From: a virus | Direction: 5' to 3' (one strand) | Virus record (IMG/VR): IMGVR_UViG_3300047095_000089 | Coordinates: 1-23,830 of that record | Length of the DNA: 23,830 bases | Shown here: in pieces, positions 6,556 to 15,197 of the stretch | Layout: the number at the start of each line of letters is the position of its first letter | Position numbering within the stretch: position 1 is the stretch's first letter | Made by a program: the position numbers and the translations under genes | Notes under the pieces: generated by a model | Database searches by the model: none | Told to the model about the DNA's origin: nothing | What the model saw: the letters and a program-made list of their open reading frames with translations, nothing else

Positions 6556-7418
6556 TGGCACTGATCCGCAACGGTTCGCATCAACTGTGTGGCCTGTCAA
6601 GATTTGACGGTGCTTTCGGTGCTGCTTCGTTGCGGGATCAGTTCGACAAACGTGGGCGGTTCAAGAACTTCGACTCTGGAACACACGCAGTATCTGGAGT
6701 CACCAACAAATCCTCTATTCCTTCCGGCGCAAGACATCCTATAGCTTGGAGAATGGGAACCAAGGCAGGTTCTCTTTCAAGTACAAACGAAGCAGAAGGC
6801 GACTGCTCTCTGTCTCTGTCGCTTGCGGCAGGCAGGAACATTTCTGGTCTCGCTGAAGGTACGACACCTACCGCAGAAGCTACGCTTCAGTTGGTTGTGT
6901 CTATGGTTGCATCTGCCCTTGGCGAAGCAACTACCAGTGCGAACCTGAATGCTGCTCTTGGTCTTTCAGGTAGTGCGGCAGGGGTGGCAACCAACAACGC
7001 GATTATCTCTGCACTGGCATGGGCTATAGGTCAGGCAGACGGTGAAGCGACTGCTACCCTCGTCAGTTATGCAACCGGGCAACTGCAAGGAAACATTACG
7101 CCCTTCACGGAACTGAGTCCTGAAGGTCTGGCTGCTGCGGTATGGAATTCACTGCTCATCAATTACCAGGATGCAGGAACAGCAGGGAATGCTCTGACTA
7201 ACGCAGGAGCAGGTGGCAATCCTTGGTCGGCAATCATTGAGAACGGCATGACCGCAGAAGAAGTATTGCGAGTGATGGCATCCGTCCTTGCCGGAAAGGT
7301 TTCTGGCGCTGGAACTGGAACTGAGACTTTCGTTGGGCTGGATGGAGTCACCAACAGAGTCATCAGTAGTGTTGATAACGACGGCAACCGTAGCAGTGTG
7401 ACCGTAGATGGCACTTAA
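6555..7418 (+). CDS. Phage structural protein with conserved GLDG-type C-terminus
   Basis: A 287-residue protein coupled to the gene upstream through TGATG. The N-terminal 95 residues are of mixed composition (FDGAFGAASLRDQFDKRGRF). Residues 95-190 are Ala/Gly/Thr-rich with loose repeats. The C-terminal third has a pattern common to many phage virion proteins: ELSPEGLAAAVWNSLLINYQ, then GMTAEEVLRVMASVLAGKVS, and finally TFVGLDGVTNRVISSVDNDG. The signature is W-[ND]-[SA]-L-L, M-x-A-E-E-[VI]-L-R, A-G-K, and F-x-G-L-D-G. The role is not known to me. Position before the tail-tube genes suggests a neck or head-completion role. A tiny gene overlaps its last 11 bases. Confidence 0.65.
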   Translation: MALIRNGSHQLCGLSRFDGAFGAASLRDQFDKRGRFKNFDSGTHAVSGVTNKSSIPSGARHPIAWRMGTKAGSLSSTNEAEGDCSLSLSLAAGRNISGLAEGTTPTAEATLQLVVSMVASALGEATTSANLNAALGLSGSAAGVATNNAIISALAWAIGQADGEATATLVSYATGQLQGNITPFTELSPEGLAAAVWNSLLINYQDAGTAGNALTNAGAGGNPWSAIIENGMTAEEVLRVMASVLAGKVSGAGTGTETFVGLDGVTNRVISSVDNDGNRSSVTVDGT

Positions 7419-7536
7419 CCATTTTAAGGCGAAGCATTTCGGATCAAAACATTTGTCTTTGCTGGGTCACATAAGCAACGCAATTGCTGCGATAATTGAC
7501 TGGATAACGATAGCAAGACGCAAGAGCAGGAGATAA
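7408..7536 (+). CDS. Tiny FKAKHF-type phage protein (42 residues)
   Basis: A 42-codon frame starting inside the last codons of the previous gene and ending one base before the next start. It reads MALNHFKAKHFGSKHLSLLG, then a hydrophobic stretch (NAIAAIIDWITIA) and a basic end (RRKSRR). Repeated [FL]-[KR]-[AS]-[KR]-[HY]-[FL] motifs are typical of very small proteins encoded in phage structural operons, whose role I do not know. It exactly fills what would otherwise be a 119-base gap, and its last codons contain the AGGAGA ribosome site of the tail-tube gene. Its own ribosome site is weak, consistent with coupled translation. A small membrane or virion protein is possible. Confidence 0.6.
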   Translation: MALNHFKAKHFGSKHLSLLGHISNAIAAIIDWITIARRKSRR

Positions 7537-7537
7537 T

Positions 7538-8110
7538 ATGGCTTCAGAAGTTGATATCGCCAACCGTGCCTTACAGAAGCTTGGCGCTGACCGGATTGTT
7601 TCGCTGTCTCAGGATAGTGAGAACGCCCGTGCGGTCAATCTCTGTTTCAATCCTATCCGTGATGCAGAGCTTCGCGCACACCCTTGGAACTTTGCCATTA
7701 AACGGGCTTCCTTGGCTGCTGACGCGACTGCTCCCGCGTTCGGGTACTCGTATGCCTATACGCTGCCTTCGGACTGTCTGAGGCTTCTTCCGCCTGATGT
7801 GTCGGTTAATTACAACTCGCACGACTGGCAGATCGAAGGCCGGAAGATTCTCACGGAAGATGGCGCTCCTCTAGAAATCCGCTACATCTATCGCGTAACT
7901 GATCCGAACCAGTTTGATTCGCTGTTCGTCGAATGTCTTTCCTCCAAGATTGCCGTTGAACTCGCAGAGCAATTGACGCAGAGCAACAGCAAAGGGCAGG
8001 CAGCGAGGGATGACTACGTTCGCGCTATCCGGGAAGCCCGTAAGCTGAATGCTTTCGAGAACATCTCCGCCGTTGAACAAACAGATACTTGGATCACCTG
8101 TCGCTTATGA
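7538..8110 (+). CDS. Tail tubular protein A (T7 gp11-like)
   Basis: A 190-residue protein with CAGGAGA upstream of ATG. It fits the gp11-type family: start MASEVDIANRALQKLGADRI, then NARAVNLCFNPIRDAELRAH, H-P-W-N-F-A, the Y-x-Y-x-Y-x-L-P-x-D-C-L-R motif (YSYAYTLPSDCLRLLPP), G-R-K-I-L-T and a helical C-terminus. The length equals T7 gp11. In T7-like phages this protein forms the dodecameric gatekeeper adaptor between portal and nozzle. The stop overlaps the next start (ATGA), and the next gene is the expected gp12-like partner. This is one of the firmest assignments here. Confidence 0.88.
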   Translation: MASEVDIANRALQKLGADRIVSLSQDSENARAVNLCFNPIRDAELRAHPWNFAIKRASLAADATAPAFGYSYAYTLPSDCLRLLPPDVSVNYNSHDWQIEGRKILTEDGAPLEIRYIYRVTDPNQFDSLFVECLSSKIAVELAEQLTQSNSKGQAARDDYVRAIREARKLNAFENISAVEQTDTWITCRL

Positions 8111-10266
8111 AAGCATCTCCGCTCAAGGACAGTTTTAACGCAGGAGAGATGTCGCCTCTGATGGCGGCAAGGGTTCGTATCGACAAATACGCGAACGCTC
8201 TCAAGACATGCGAGAACATGATCCCACTGGTTCAGGGTGGCGTTACTCGTCGCCCAGGAACAATGTTCGTTGATGAGGTTAAGACCAGTTCTCTGAACAC
8301 CAGATTGATCCCGTTTGAGTTCTCCGTAACTCAGGCTTACGTCATCGAACTCGGCAACCAATACCTCCGGTTCTACAAGGACAGGGGTCAGATTCAAACC
8401 TCTGGTGTATCTGCATGGGTAACGGGTACTGTCTATGCTGTTGGTGCGCTAGTCACCAATACTGGAACAACCTACTACTGCAAGACGGCACACACCGCTG
8501 GCGCTACGTTCGCCGGTGATGCTGCCAACTGGTACGCTCAGACTGGAACGATCTATGAGATTCCGACTCCGTACCTGACTGCTGATATCCCGAAACTGAA
8601 ATTCACGCAGAGCGCGGATGTCCTGTACATCACGCATCCGAGCTATGAGCCAAGGAAACTCTCCAGAACAGGTCACACGACTTGGACGCTAACCGTAATT
8701 GAGTTCATTGATGGCCCCTATCTCGCGACCAACACCACAACGACGACAATTACTCCTTCGGCTACTACGGGAAGTGTCACGCTTACCGCGAGTGCTGCAA
8801 CGTTTGTTAGTACCGATGTTGGCCGCTTGGTACGGATCAAGCATTCCTCCACATGGGGATATCTGGTCATTACTGCCTACACCTCTTCAACGGTGGTTAC
8901 GGCAACGGTTAAATCGACGCTAGGCGGTACAGGTGCGGTTACAGAGTGGCGTCTAGGGGTCTATGGAACAGCGAACGGATATCCTTCGTGCTGCATGTTC
9001 TTTGAGGACAGACTGTTCTTCGCTGGATGTACGGCTTATCCTCAACGTGTAGATGGTTCTCAGTCGAGTCTCTATGAGAACTTCGCCACTACCAGTACGG
9101 CAGGGGTTGTAGCAGACAGCAACGCAGTAGCCTTCTCCCTGAACGCCTCTGACGTGAATGTGATCCGCTGGATGCAGGACGACGAGAAGGGTCTGTTGAT
9201 CGGCACGGTAGGCGGGGAATGGATGCTTCGTCCGAGTAGCCAATCTCAGGCTTTGACCCCTACCAACGTTACCGCAAAACGCTCTACGGCATTCGGGTCT
9301 GCGAACGTACAGGCAGTGAGAGCAGGACGAGCCTCTATCTACGTTCAACGAGCAGGACGCAAGGTAAGAGAACTTGCCTACGTCTATGAGGTTGATGGCT
9401 TCCGTTCTCCTGACATGACCGTTCTATCTGAGCATATCTCCGAGAGCGGTTTGATCTACTCCGACTATCAGCAAGAGCCTTGGTCTATTGTGTGGTTTGT
9501 CAGGAATGACGGTCAGTTGATCGGCTTCACATATGAGCGGGATCAGGATGTAGTCGGATGGCACAGACATATCCTCGGTGGTTCTTATAACGGTGGTAAT
9601 GCAGTAGTCGAGTCTGTCGCTACGATTCCAACGCCGGATGGAACCTCTGATGAAACTTGGCTTGTGGTCAAGAGAACCATTGACGGAACGACCAGACGTT
9701 ACATTGAGTACATCACGCCAAGGTTTGACGGCGACGACTCTACGGATGCCTTCTTTGTGGATTGTGGATTGACCTACGACTCCACCCCGGCAACGACTAT
9801 TTCAGGGTTGGATCATCTTGAGGGCGAGACTGTTCAGATTCTCGCTGATGGTGCGACACATCCTGACAGAACTGTAAGCGGTGGATCAGTCACGCTGAAC
9901 CGTTCCGCGAGTGTTGTTCATGTCGGATACGGGTATGACTCCGACCTCCAGACTCTGAACATTGAGGCTGGTGCAGCAGATGGTACAGCACAGGGCAAAA
10001 CCAAGAGAATTCACCGTCTTGGACTACGCCTTTACAAGACATTGGGGTTAAAATTTGGCCCTAGCATAGATGGTCTTGATGTGATGACCTTCCGTACTTC
10101 GGCAGATGAAATGAACAATCCTCCGGCGCTATTTACCGGGGATAAGTCGATCAACTGGAACGGCGGCTATGAAGTGTCTGGAACCGTGTATCTGAGACAA
10201 GACCAACCACTGCCATTCACGTTGCTTGGCCTGTTTCCACAACTCGTTACCCAGGATAGAGGATGA
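8107..10266 (+). CDS. Tail tubular protein B (T7 gp12-like nozzle)
   Basis: A 719-residue protein. I start it at ATG 8107 because it overlaps the gp11-like stop (ATGA) and gives the family-typical beginning with S-F-N-A-G-E-[ML]-S-P, followed by L-x-G-G-[VA]-x-R-R-P-G-T-x-F (here VQGGVTRRPGTMFVDEV). Later landmarks are NQYLRFYKDRGQI, RLFFAGCTAYPQRVDGSQSS and a segment matching the W-x-x-D-D-E-K-G-L-L-I-G-T-x-G-G-E-W pattern. These proteins form the hexameric nozzle at the tail tip and bind the fibres. Similar length (T7 gp12 is about 790 residues) and position after gp11 make this secure. The stop overlaps the next gene. Confidence 0.88.
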   Translation: MKASPLKDSFNAGEMSPLMAARVRIDKYANALKTCENMIPLVQGGVTRRPGTMFVDEVKTSSLNTRLIPFEFSVTQAYVIELGNQYLRFYKDRGQIQTSGVSAWVTGTVYAVGALVTNTGTTYYCKTAHTAGATFAGDAANWYAQTGTIYEIPTPYLTADIPKLKFTQSADVLYITHPSYEPRKLSRTGHTTWTLTVIEFIDGPYLATNTTTTTITPSATTGSVTLTASAATFVSTDVGRLVRIKHSSTWGYLVITAYTSSTVVTATVKSTLGGTGAVTEWRLGVYGTANGYPSCCMFFEDRLFFAGCTAYPQRVDGSQSSLYENFATTSTAGVVADSNAVAFSLNASDVNVIRWMQDDEKGLLIGTVGGEWMLRPSSQSQALTPTNVTAKRSTAFGSANVQAVRAGRASIYVQRAGRKVRELAYVYEVDGFRSPDMTVLSEHISESGLIYSDYQQEPWSIVWFVRNDGQLIGFTYERDQDVVGWHRHILGGSYNGGNAVVESVATIPTPDGTSDETWLVVKRTIDGTTRRYIEYITPRFDGDDSTDAFFVDCGLTYDSTPATTISGLDHLEGETVQILADGATHPDRTVSGGSVTLNRSASVVHVGYGYDSDLQTLNIEAGAADGTAQGKTKRIHRLGLRLYKTLGLKFGPSIDGLDVMTFRTSADEMNNPPALFTGDKSINWNGGYEVSGTVYLRQDQPLPFTLLGLFPQLVTQDRG

Positions 10267-10694
10267 TGAAAGTAGTTCCGTTCAAAGTAGAACACCTGAA
10301 ACAGATGATTCATCAGGAAAGGAACGGAGGGATGGACTGGTTGGAAATTTCTGAGACATTCAAGTCGCTGGAAGGAGAAGCGTCTTACTCCATTATTGAC
10401 CAAGATGTTGTTCTGGTTTGTGCTGGAACGGTTTGTATGCACAATGGTCGTGGCGTGGCATGGGCTTACATAGCTGATGGCCTTAGTTTGAGAACAATGG
10501 TTGGAGTGACAAAGTGCGTCAAGGAATATTTGACCTCTGCTCCATTCCACAGAATAGAAATGCACGTTGATTGTGACTTTGAGAAAGCCCATAACTGGGC
10601 AAGGCATCTAGGGTTTGAGATGGAGTGCGAGAGGATGAAGGCTTTCACTCCAGACAAAAGAGACTGTGCGCTATACGCAATGGTGAAGCTATGA
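10263..10694 (+). CDS. T7 gp13-like / GNAT-type protein
   Basis: A 143-residue protein starting at ATG 10263 or 10266, overlapping the nozzle stop. It has the layout of the gp13/DUF2833 group, which resembles acyltransferases: an N-terminal helix (FKVEHLKQMIHQERNGG), strands around SYSIIDQDVVLVCAGTVCMH, an A-W-A-Y-I strand, a helix (MVGVTKCVKEYLTSAPFHRI), and the terminal H-x-x-x-x-H-N-W-A-R-H-L-G-F-E block seen in GNAT folds. Acetyl-CoA-binding Q/R-x-x-G-x-[GA] is not obvious, so catalysis is doubtful. In T7, gp13 is needed for virion assembly but is not in the particle. The neighbours are the tail nozzle and the gp14-like protein, matching the T7 order. Confidence 0.75.
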   Translation: MMKVVPFKVEHLKQMIHQERNGGMDWLEISETFKSLEGEASYSIIDQDVVLVCAGTVCMHNGRGVAWAYIADGLSLRTMVGVTKCVKEYLTSAPFHRIEMHVDCDFEKAHNWARHLGFEMECERMKAFTPDKRDCALYAMVKL

Positions 10695-11314
10695 AAATTC
10701 TAATGGATGTTATTTCAAGCAAGATGTTCTTTGGAACATCGCTGTTCTTTGTTTGCGACATTGCCCTAGCAGAACCAGTCACCGCCTTCATGGCTGCTTA
10801 TGGAGGATACATTTCCGCAGCAATGTCGGCAGTATCTGCTGTCAGCCAAGCGCAACAACAAAAATCTGCTGCCAAGTACAACCAGAAGGTAGCTGAGAAC
10901 CAAGCAATCGCAGCAAGGCAGCAGGCCGCTTCAAATGCCGAGATGCAGCGTAGGAGTTCAGCGAAGAAGATTGGCTCCATGCAGGCCGCGTATGCAGCTT
11001 CTGGGGTATCTCTTGAAGGCTCCGCTCTGGATGTGCTGGAAGAATCTGCCCGTAATGCTGAACTGGACAGACAGAACATCCTCTACGGTGGCGAACTGCG
11101 TGCGATGGGAAGCGAATCTACTGCGGCTCTTGAGAAGTCTCGCGGAGACAACGCCATGTCTTCAGGCTACCTGAGTGCTGCCGGTTCTTTGTTCAAAGGT
11201 GCAAGCGTAGCCTATGGCAGTGCTGGTGCAAAGGAGGCACCGTTCAAAGGAACAGAGACTTCAAATCCTGCTGGAACTGCACCTGAATTCGCTAATCTTT
11301 GGAGAGAAGGTTAA
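10691..11314 (+). CDS. Internal virion (ejection) protein, T7 gp14-like
   Basis: A 207-residue protein starting at ATG 10691 (ATGA overlap). After a hydrophobic start comes the usual gp14-type body: QAQQQKSAAKYNQKVAENQ, ARQQAASNAEMQRRSS, then MQAAYAASGVSLEGSALDVL and the helix ELDRQNILYGGELRA. The pattern A-S-G-V-x-[LF]-x-G-S-x-x-x-V-L-x-[ED] is typical. In T7 this protein is ejected first and inserts in the outer membrane. The unusual part is the N-terminus: KILMDVISSKMFFGTSLFFV is followed by A-L-A at 25-27, which looks like a signal peptide cleaved before Glu28. An in-frame ATG at 10789 would remove it. The stop overlaps the next gene as TAATG. Confidence 0.8.
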   Translation: MKILMDVISSKMFFGTSLFFVCDIALAEPVTAFMAAYGGYISAAMSAVSAVSQAQQQKSAAKYNQKVAENQAIAARQQAASNAEMQRRSSAKKIGSMQAAYAASGVSLEGSALDVLEESARNAELDRQNILYGGELRAMGSESTAALEKSRGDNAMSSGYLSAAGSLFKGASVAYGSAGAKEAPFKGTETSNPAGTAPEFANLWREG

Positions 11315-13884
11315 TGGCTATCGTTCGTGAATATGATCGTCAGGTAGGCGCACCTTCTGCTGACATGGGGCGTCGTGCAGACGCATCCGACATGGGGTTC
11401 GCTCAAGGACTGTATGACCTCGGCCAAGGTATCAGCCAAGGCTTGAATGTCATGGCGAAGTACGAAGAGCAGCGAGAGATTTCCGATGCTCAGATCAAAC
11501 TCGCAGAAGCAGATGCCGAGTGGGATGCGAAGATGAGAGCAGACCGTGAGACTGCTACGCCTGGAGTCTCTACAGCTATCCAGACCAAAGCGGGGATGAC
11601 CGACTACTTCACGAAGATGCAGCAGAACTACAAGACCAAGGCTGCTCAACAGTACATCGCGCTTCATGGTACGAAGATGACCACGAGCGCAACCAATCAG
11701 GCTGCGGCTTTCGATCTTGACCTGAGCGTAAGGGATCGTAAGGTTAAACGTGAGCAGATTGGTGACGGATTAGCCAAGCAATCTTTTGCTGACCCTGGCA
11801 AGTATGAGGAACTGAAGAACCGGCTAATCACTGACTCAGAGGCCGGTGTAGGAAACTACGCGAAGTCTGGTGACGCTCGCTACGATGTGGCAATGGGCGC
11901 TGAACTCTCCAAGACCGTTCAAAATATGGCTTTCATGGCAGCACAAGGGGCCATTCAAGACCCCGCTTTCCGTGGAACGCTTGTTGGATCGGTGAAGGGC
12001 GCAGTAACCAATCTTCCGTTTGACGCTGTATTCGATAAGGTTCTTAGTGCAGAGTCAGGGAAGAAGCAAGTTGATTCTGGCGGCAACCCGATAACCTCTC
12101 CAAAGGGGGCCATTGGGATTGCTCAGGTAATGCCTGGAACTGCTCCTGAAGCAGCAAAACTGGCGGGTCTTCCGTGGGATGAGCAAAAGTACAAATACGA
12201 TGCTGAGTACAACAAGGCACTTGGTAAGGCATACCTACAAGCAAAGATTTCAGAATTCGATGGCGACGTTGCAAAAGGTCTTGCTGCATACAATGCGGGG
12301 GCTAGTCGTGTCATGTCTGCGGTTGGTTCGCGAGGAACTGACTGGCTCTCTGGTATGCCGCAAGAGACTCAGCAATATGTGAAGAAGATCGCTGGCAACG
12401 ATGTCGGAGTTGATGTTGTTGAGAAGCCGCCTGAGTTGAAGCAGAAACCCGCATGGTGGGATGACATGTCTGTTGAGCAGCAGATTCAAGTAACTCGCGC
12501 CGCTCAAACACTAGAGAAGCAGAACAGAAACATCGCTGATCGTGCTAATGCGAAGCTTATCAATGATGAACAGAACCACTTTGCGGCTACCGGCAAGCTG
12601 TCTGAGAACGCTCCAAAGATGAGTTCCGTAACTGATCCAGAGCAGAGACAAGAACTTCAGACGCTCTACGACGCAAGCAACAAACTCGCAGGGATCATGG
12701 ACAAGCCTGCTGCGGAACAGAATGCGTTTCTTGCGGCTAACAAGCCAGAAGCATCAGGCATTCCGGGCGATTACACGCACAAGCTTAGAGTCTATGGGCA
12801 GATGGTGAAGTTCGTTCAAGACAACCAGAAACTTCGACAAGAAGATCAGGTAACTGCCGCCTATCGAATGGGCTTTGGTGGAAAGCAGGCAGAGATAAAG
12901 CCGATTACTGACTACGCAGATGGCGACAAACTCGGACTGGAACTGAGCACTCGTGTTGCACATACTGACGCCATTCAGAAAACATGGGGAATGAAGGACA
13001 ACAAAATCCTCATGGAGAATGAAGCACAGAACGTGCGAAACAAATTCCGCGACCTGAAGGTTGAAGAACAGCCGGCGTACCTTGCTGGTCTTGCAAAGAA
13101 CATCACCAAGGAACACTTTGACGCACTGACGCAACAGGTGTGGAAGAACGATCACGAGATTCGTGGCGCAGCAATACTTTCCAATCTTGGAACGAGCAAG
13201 TCTCAGAATGGAAGCAGCGCACAAAGAACGTCTGAACTCATCCTTCTCGGAAGAAAGGTGCTTGACTCCAATGTAATCAAGGAAGGTGGCGAGAAGATGC
13301 CCGGATTCAAGGGCGTTCTTCCTAGCGATGAAAGTGTCCGTGAATATGTCGGCGCTCACTTGGCTGGTCAATACCTTCCTGAGACAACAATCAATGCACT
13401 GGTTCAGAATGTAAAGGCTCACTACATCGGGCATCTTCAGACGAAGGGCGTTCAGAAAACCTATGAACTGGATGAGTCTGATAACAAGACCTACCTGAAA
13501 GACTCCATCAAGACAGTGATTGGAGAACCTTCAACTGTTGGCCCGACAAAAGTTACTCGCCCTTGGGGAATGAGTGATGCACAGTTCCAAGAAGAGGTAA
13601 AGAATCAGGCTGCTGACATGGGATACTTGGGGCGTAACTATGGCTTGATTGCGCTGGAAGGAAAGAAGTACGCGCTGACCATCAACGGCGTTGCAAAAGA
13701 AACGATTGATTTTAATCAATACAGTTTGAGAGGTTTGCCGAATGCAGCCTATGCACCAGAGGAAAAGAAAACAGGCGTATATGCTGACGCCTTCAATCCA
13801 GCCTCAGTGAAAGAAGCACTCGGCATCTCTGGCTTCAAGCTACCTAAGGGCCGTGCTGACGAACTCGGCTGGTGGGAACAATGA
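11314..13884 (+). CDS. Ejection protein with soluble lytic transglycosylase domain (gp15 position)
   Basis: An 856-residue protein; ATG 11314 overlaps the previous stop (TAATG) with GGAGAGAAGG upstream, and a TTG at 11299 is less likely. Residues 1-235 are helical and Gln/Ala/Lys-rich. Residues about 240-365 form an SLT (lysozyme-like) domain: VLSAESG carries the likely catalytic Glu247, followed by KGAIGIAQVMPGTA, LGKAYLQ, GLAAYNAGASRV and LSGMPQETQQYVKKI, quoted in parts. The rest is long helical repeats with conserved-looking blocks. The domain should cut peptidoglycan strands so that the ejection tunnel can cross the cell wall. In T7 this activity sits at the start of gp16, here in the preceding gene, as in several T7-related groups. 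Confidence 0.85.
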   Translation: MAIVREYDRQVGAPSADMGRRADASDMGFAQGLYDLGQGISQGLNVMAKYEEQREISDAQIKLAEADAEWDAKMRADRETATPGVSTAIQTKAGMTDYFTKMQQNYKTKAAQQYIALHGTKMTTSATNQAAAFDLDLSVRDRKVKREQIGDGLAKQSFADPGKYEELKNRLITDSEAGVGNYAKSGDARYDVAMGAELSKTVQNMAFMAAQGAIQDPAFRGTLVGSVKGAVTNLPFDAVFDKVLSAESGKKQVDSGGNPITSPKGAIGIAQVMPGTAPEAAKLAGLPWDEQKYKYDAEYNKALGKAYLQAKISEFDGDVAKGLAAYNAGASRVMSAVGSRGTDWLSGMPQETQQYVKKIAGNDVGVDVVEKPPELKQKPAWWDDMSVEQQIQVTRAAQTLEKQNRNIADRANAKLINDEQNHFAATGKLSENAPKMSSVTDPEQRQELQTLYDASNKLAGIMDKPAAEQNAFLAANKPEASGIPGDYTHKLRVYGQMVKFVQDNQKLRQEDQVTAAYRMGFGGKQAEIKPITDYADGDKLGLELSTRVAHTDAIQKTWGMKDNKILMENEAQNVRNKFRDLKVEEQPAYLAGLAKNITKEHFDALTQQVWKNDHEIRGAAILSNLGTSKSQNGSSAQRTSELILLGRKVLDSNVIKEGGEKMPGFKGVLPSDESVREYVGAHLAGQYLPETTINALVQNVKAHYIGHLQTKGVQKTYELDESDNKTYLKDSIKTVIGEPSTVGPTKVTRPWGMSDAQFQEEVKNQAADMGYLGRNYGLIALEGKKYALTINGVAKETIDFNQYSLRGLPNAAYAPEEKKTGVYADAFNPASVKEALGISGFKLPKGRADELGWWEQ

Positions 13885-15197
13885 TAGAGCTTATGACAGC
13901 ACAGGAAGGGAGAGATAACCTTTCTGTTGCCAACATCACACCGATGAATCCTCAAGAAGCGGGTGTATTTGAGGGTGCGATTACATCTCCGTTCGTTGGC
14001 GTAAAACACGCATGGGATGTTGGCGCTGTTGGACTAGCCGATGCAGTTATGCCCACTCTGGAGAAATATACTCCAGAAGCAGCATCTGATTGGTTCAAGG
14101 AACAACGTGCCGTAGCGTACAACTCCATGAAGGAGACCAGAGCAGACCCAATGAACATGGGGGCTGTTGCTCAAGTTGGACATGCACTGGGTTCTGTACT
14201 CACGATGGGCTTGGCAGGAGGCTTGATTGCTGGCCCCGCTGGTGCTGCTGCCGCTATCGGTGGTGGAAGCATGTTCGACAAGTACAACGAACTCCGCGAC
14301 CAGAATGTTGATAGGGAAACCGCTCTTGATGTGGCTGGAGTTACTGGCGCTGTAATGGCGGTAGGTTCTGCACTACCTGCCTTTATGGGAAAGACGCTAA
14401 CCACTCAAATCCTGTCCGGCATTGGAATGAACGTTCCTCTCGGCATGGTTGAGCGAGGCGGTTCTTCTGAGCTATTGGAGAACGCTGGCTATTCCGAGAT
14501 GGCGCAGCACTACAAGGCATTGGATGGTGCAGCTATCGCGGTTGATATGGTGCTCGGCGCAGCATTCCCGATTGGAGCCAGGGCATTAAGACGCAATGTT
14601 CCATTGGCCGAGATGGATTCATCGATGGACGCCAACAGGACTATCGCCAACGACAATGTACATCCTGCTCTTCCGGGAACACTTGAAGATGCTGCTGCCG
14701 TCAAAGCCGCTGAGGACTCTTTCGCCAAGCAACTGCTGGAAGATGGGAAGTCTTTAGAGGAAATTGATATTCCTCGAAACCTGTATGAGAACGCAGTAGA
14801 GAACCCTGCTGTCGCCAAAGCAACTGCTGAGACAGTTTCTTCATTCGATGACCTTGCCGCCAAAGAAGGCTATGTTCCTCTGAATAAGATGGAATCTGAT
14901 GTTGATTCCATGGGTCGTGCTTATGCAGAGGTTCAGGCAGAGAAAGACACTGTTCAGGTATTGCCTGAGAAGCCTGTTGAAGTAAAAGCAGAAGGCGAGA
15001 AGGTAGATACATACACCAGTGACAGAGCCAGCAATATCATCGCTCAGATAGATGGTATGACGGTTGTGGATGACAACGGCCAAGTGGTAAAAGCATCTGA
15101 TCTGGTAGCGAAATCTGAAGAACAATTCAAACAAGAGCAGAAGGAAATCGACTTGTACAAAGTTGCCGTTGAATGCGCCGTGAGGGTTGGAACATGA
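13881..15197 (+). CDS. Internal virion/ejection protein with Gly/Ala hydrophobic segments
   Basis: A 438-residue protein; ATG 13881 overlaps the upstream stop, and the GTG at 13872 would only add three residues. Residues about 102-130 (SVLTMGLAGGLIAGPAGAAA), 150-170 (GVTGAVMAVGSALPAFMG) and 213-232 (LDGAAIAVDMVLGAAF) are hydrophobic and Gly/Ala-rich, suited to membrane insertion during DNA ejection. Residues 250-400 are acidic and helical. The last 40 residues end with EIDLYKVAVECAVRVG, a short motif I have seen at the end of internal virion proteins. No catalytic motif was found. It lies between the transglycosylase and the giant ejection protein, so membership of the ejection machinery is likely. 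Confidence 0.7.
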   Translation: MIELMTAQEGRDNLSVANITPMNPQEAGVFEGAITSPFVGVKHAWDVGAVGLADAVMPTLEKYTPEAASDWFKEQRAVAYNSMKETRADPMNMGAVAQVGHALGSVLTMGLAGGLIAGPAGAAAAIGGGSMFDKYNELRDQNVDRETALDVAGVTGAVMAVGSALPAFMGKTLTTQILSGIGMNVPLGMVERGGSSELLENAGYSEMAQHYKALDGAAIAVDMVLGAAFPIGARALRRNVPLAEMDSSMDANRTIANDNVHPALPGTLEDAAAVKAAEDSFAKQLLEDGKSLEEIDIPRNLYENAVENPAVAKATAETVSSFDDLAAKEGYVPLNKMESDVDSMGRAYAEVQAEKDTVQVLPEKPVEVKAEGEKVDTYTSDRASNIIAQIDGMTVVDDNGQVVKASDLVAKSEEQFKQEQKEIDLYKVAVECAVRVGT

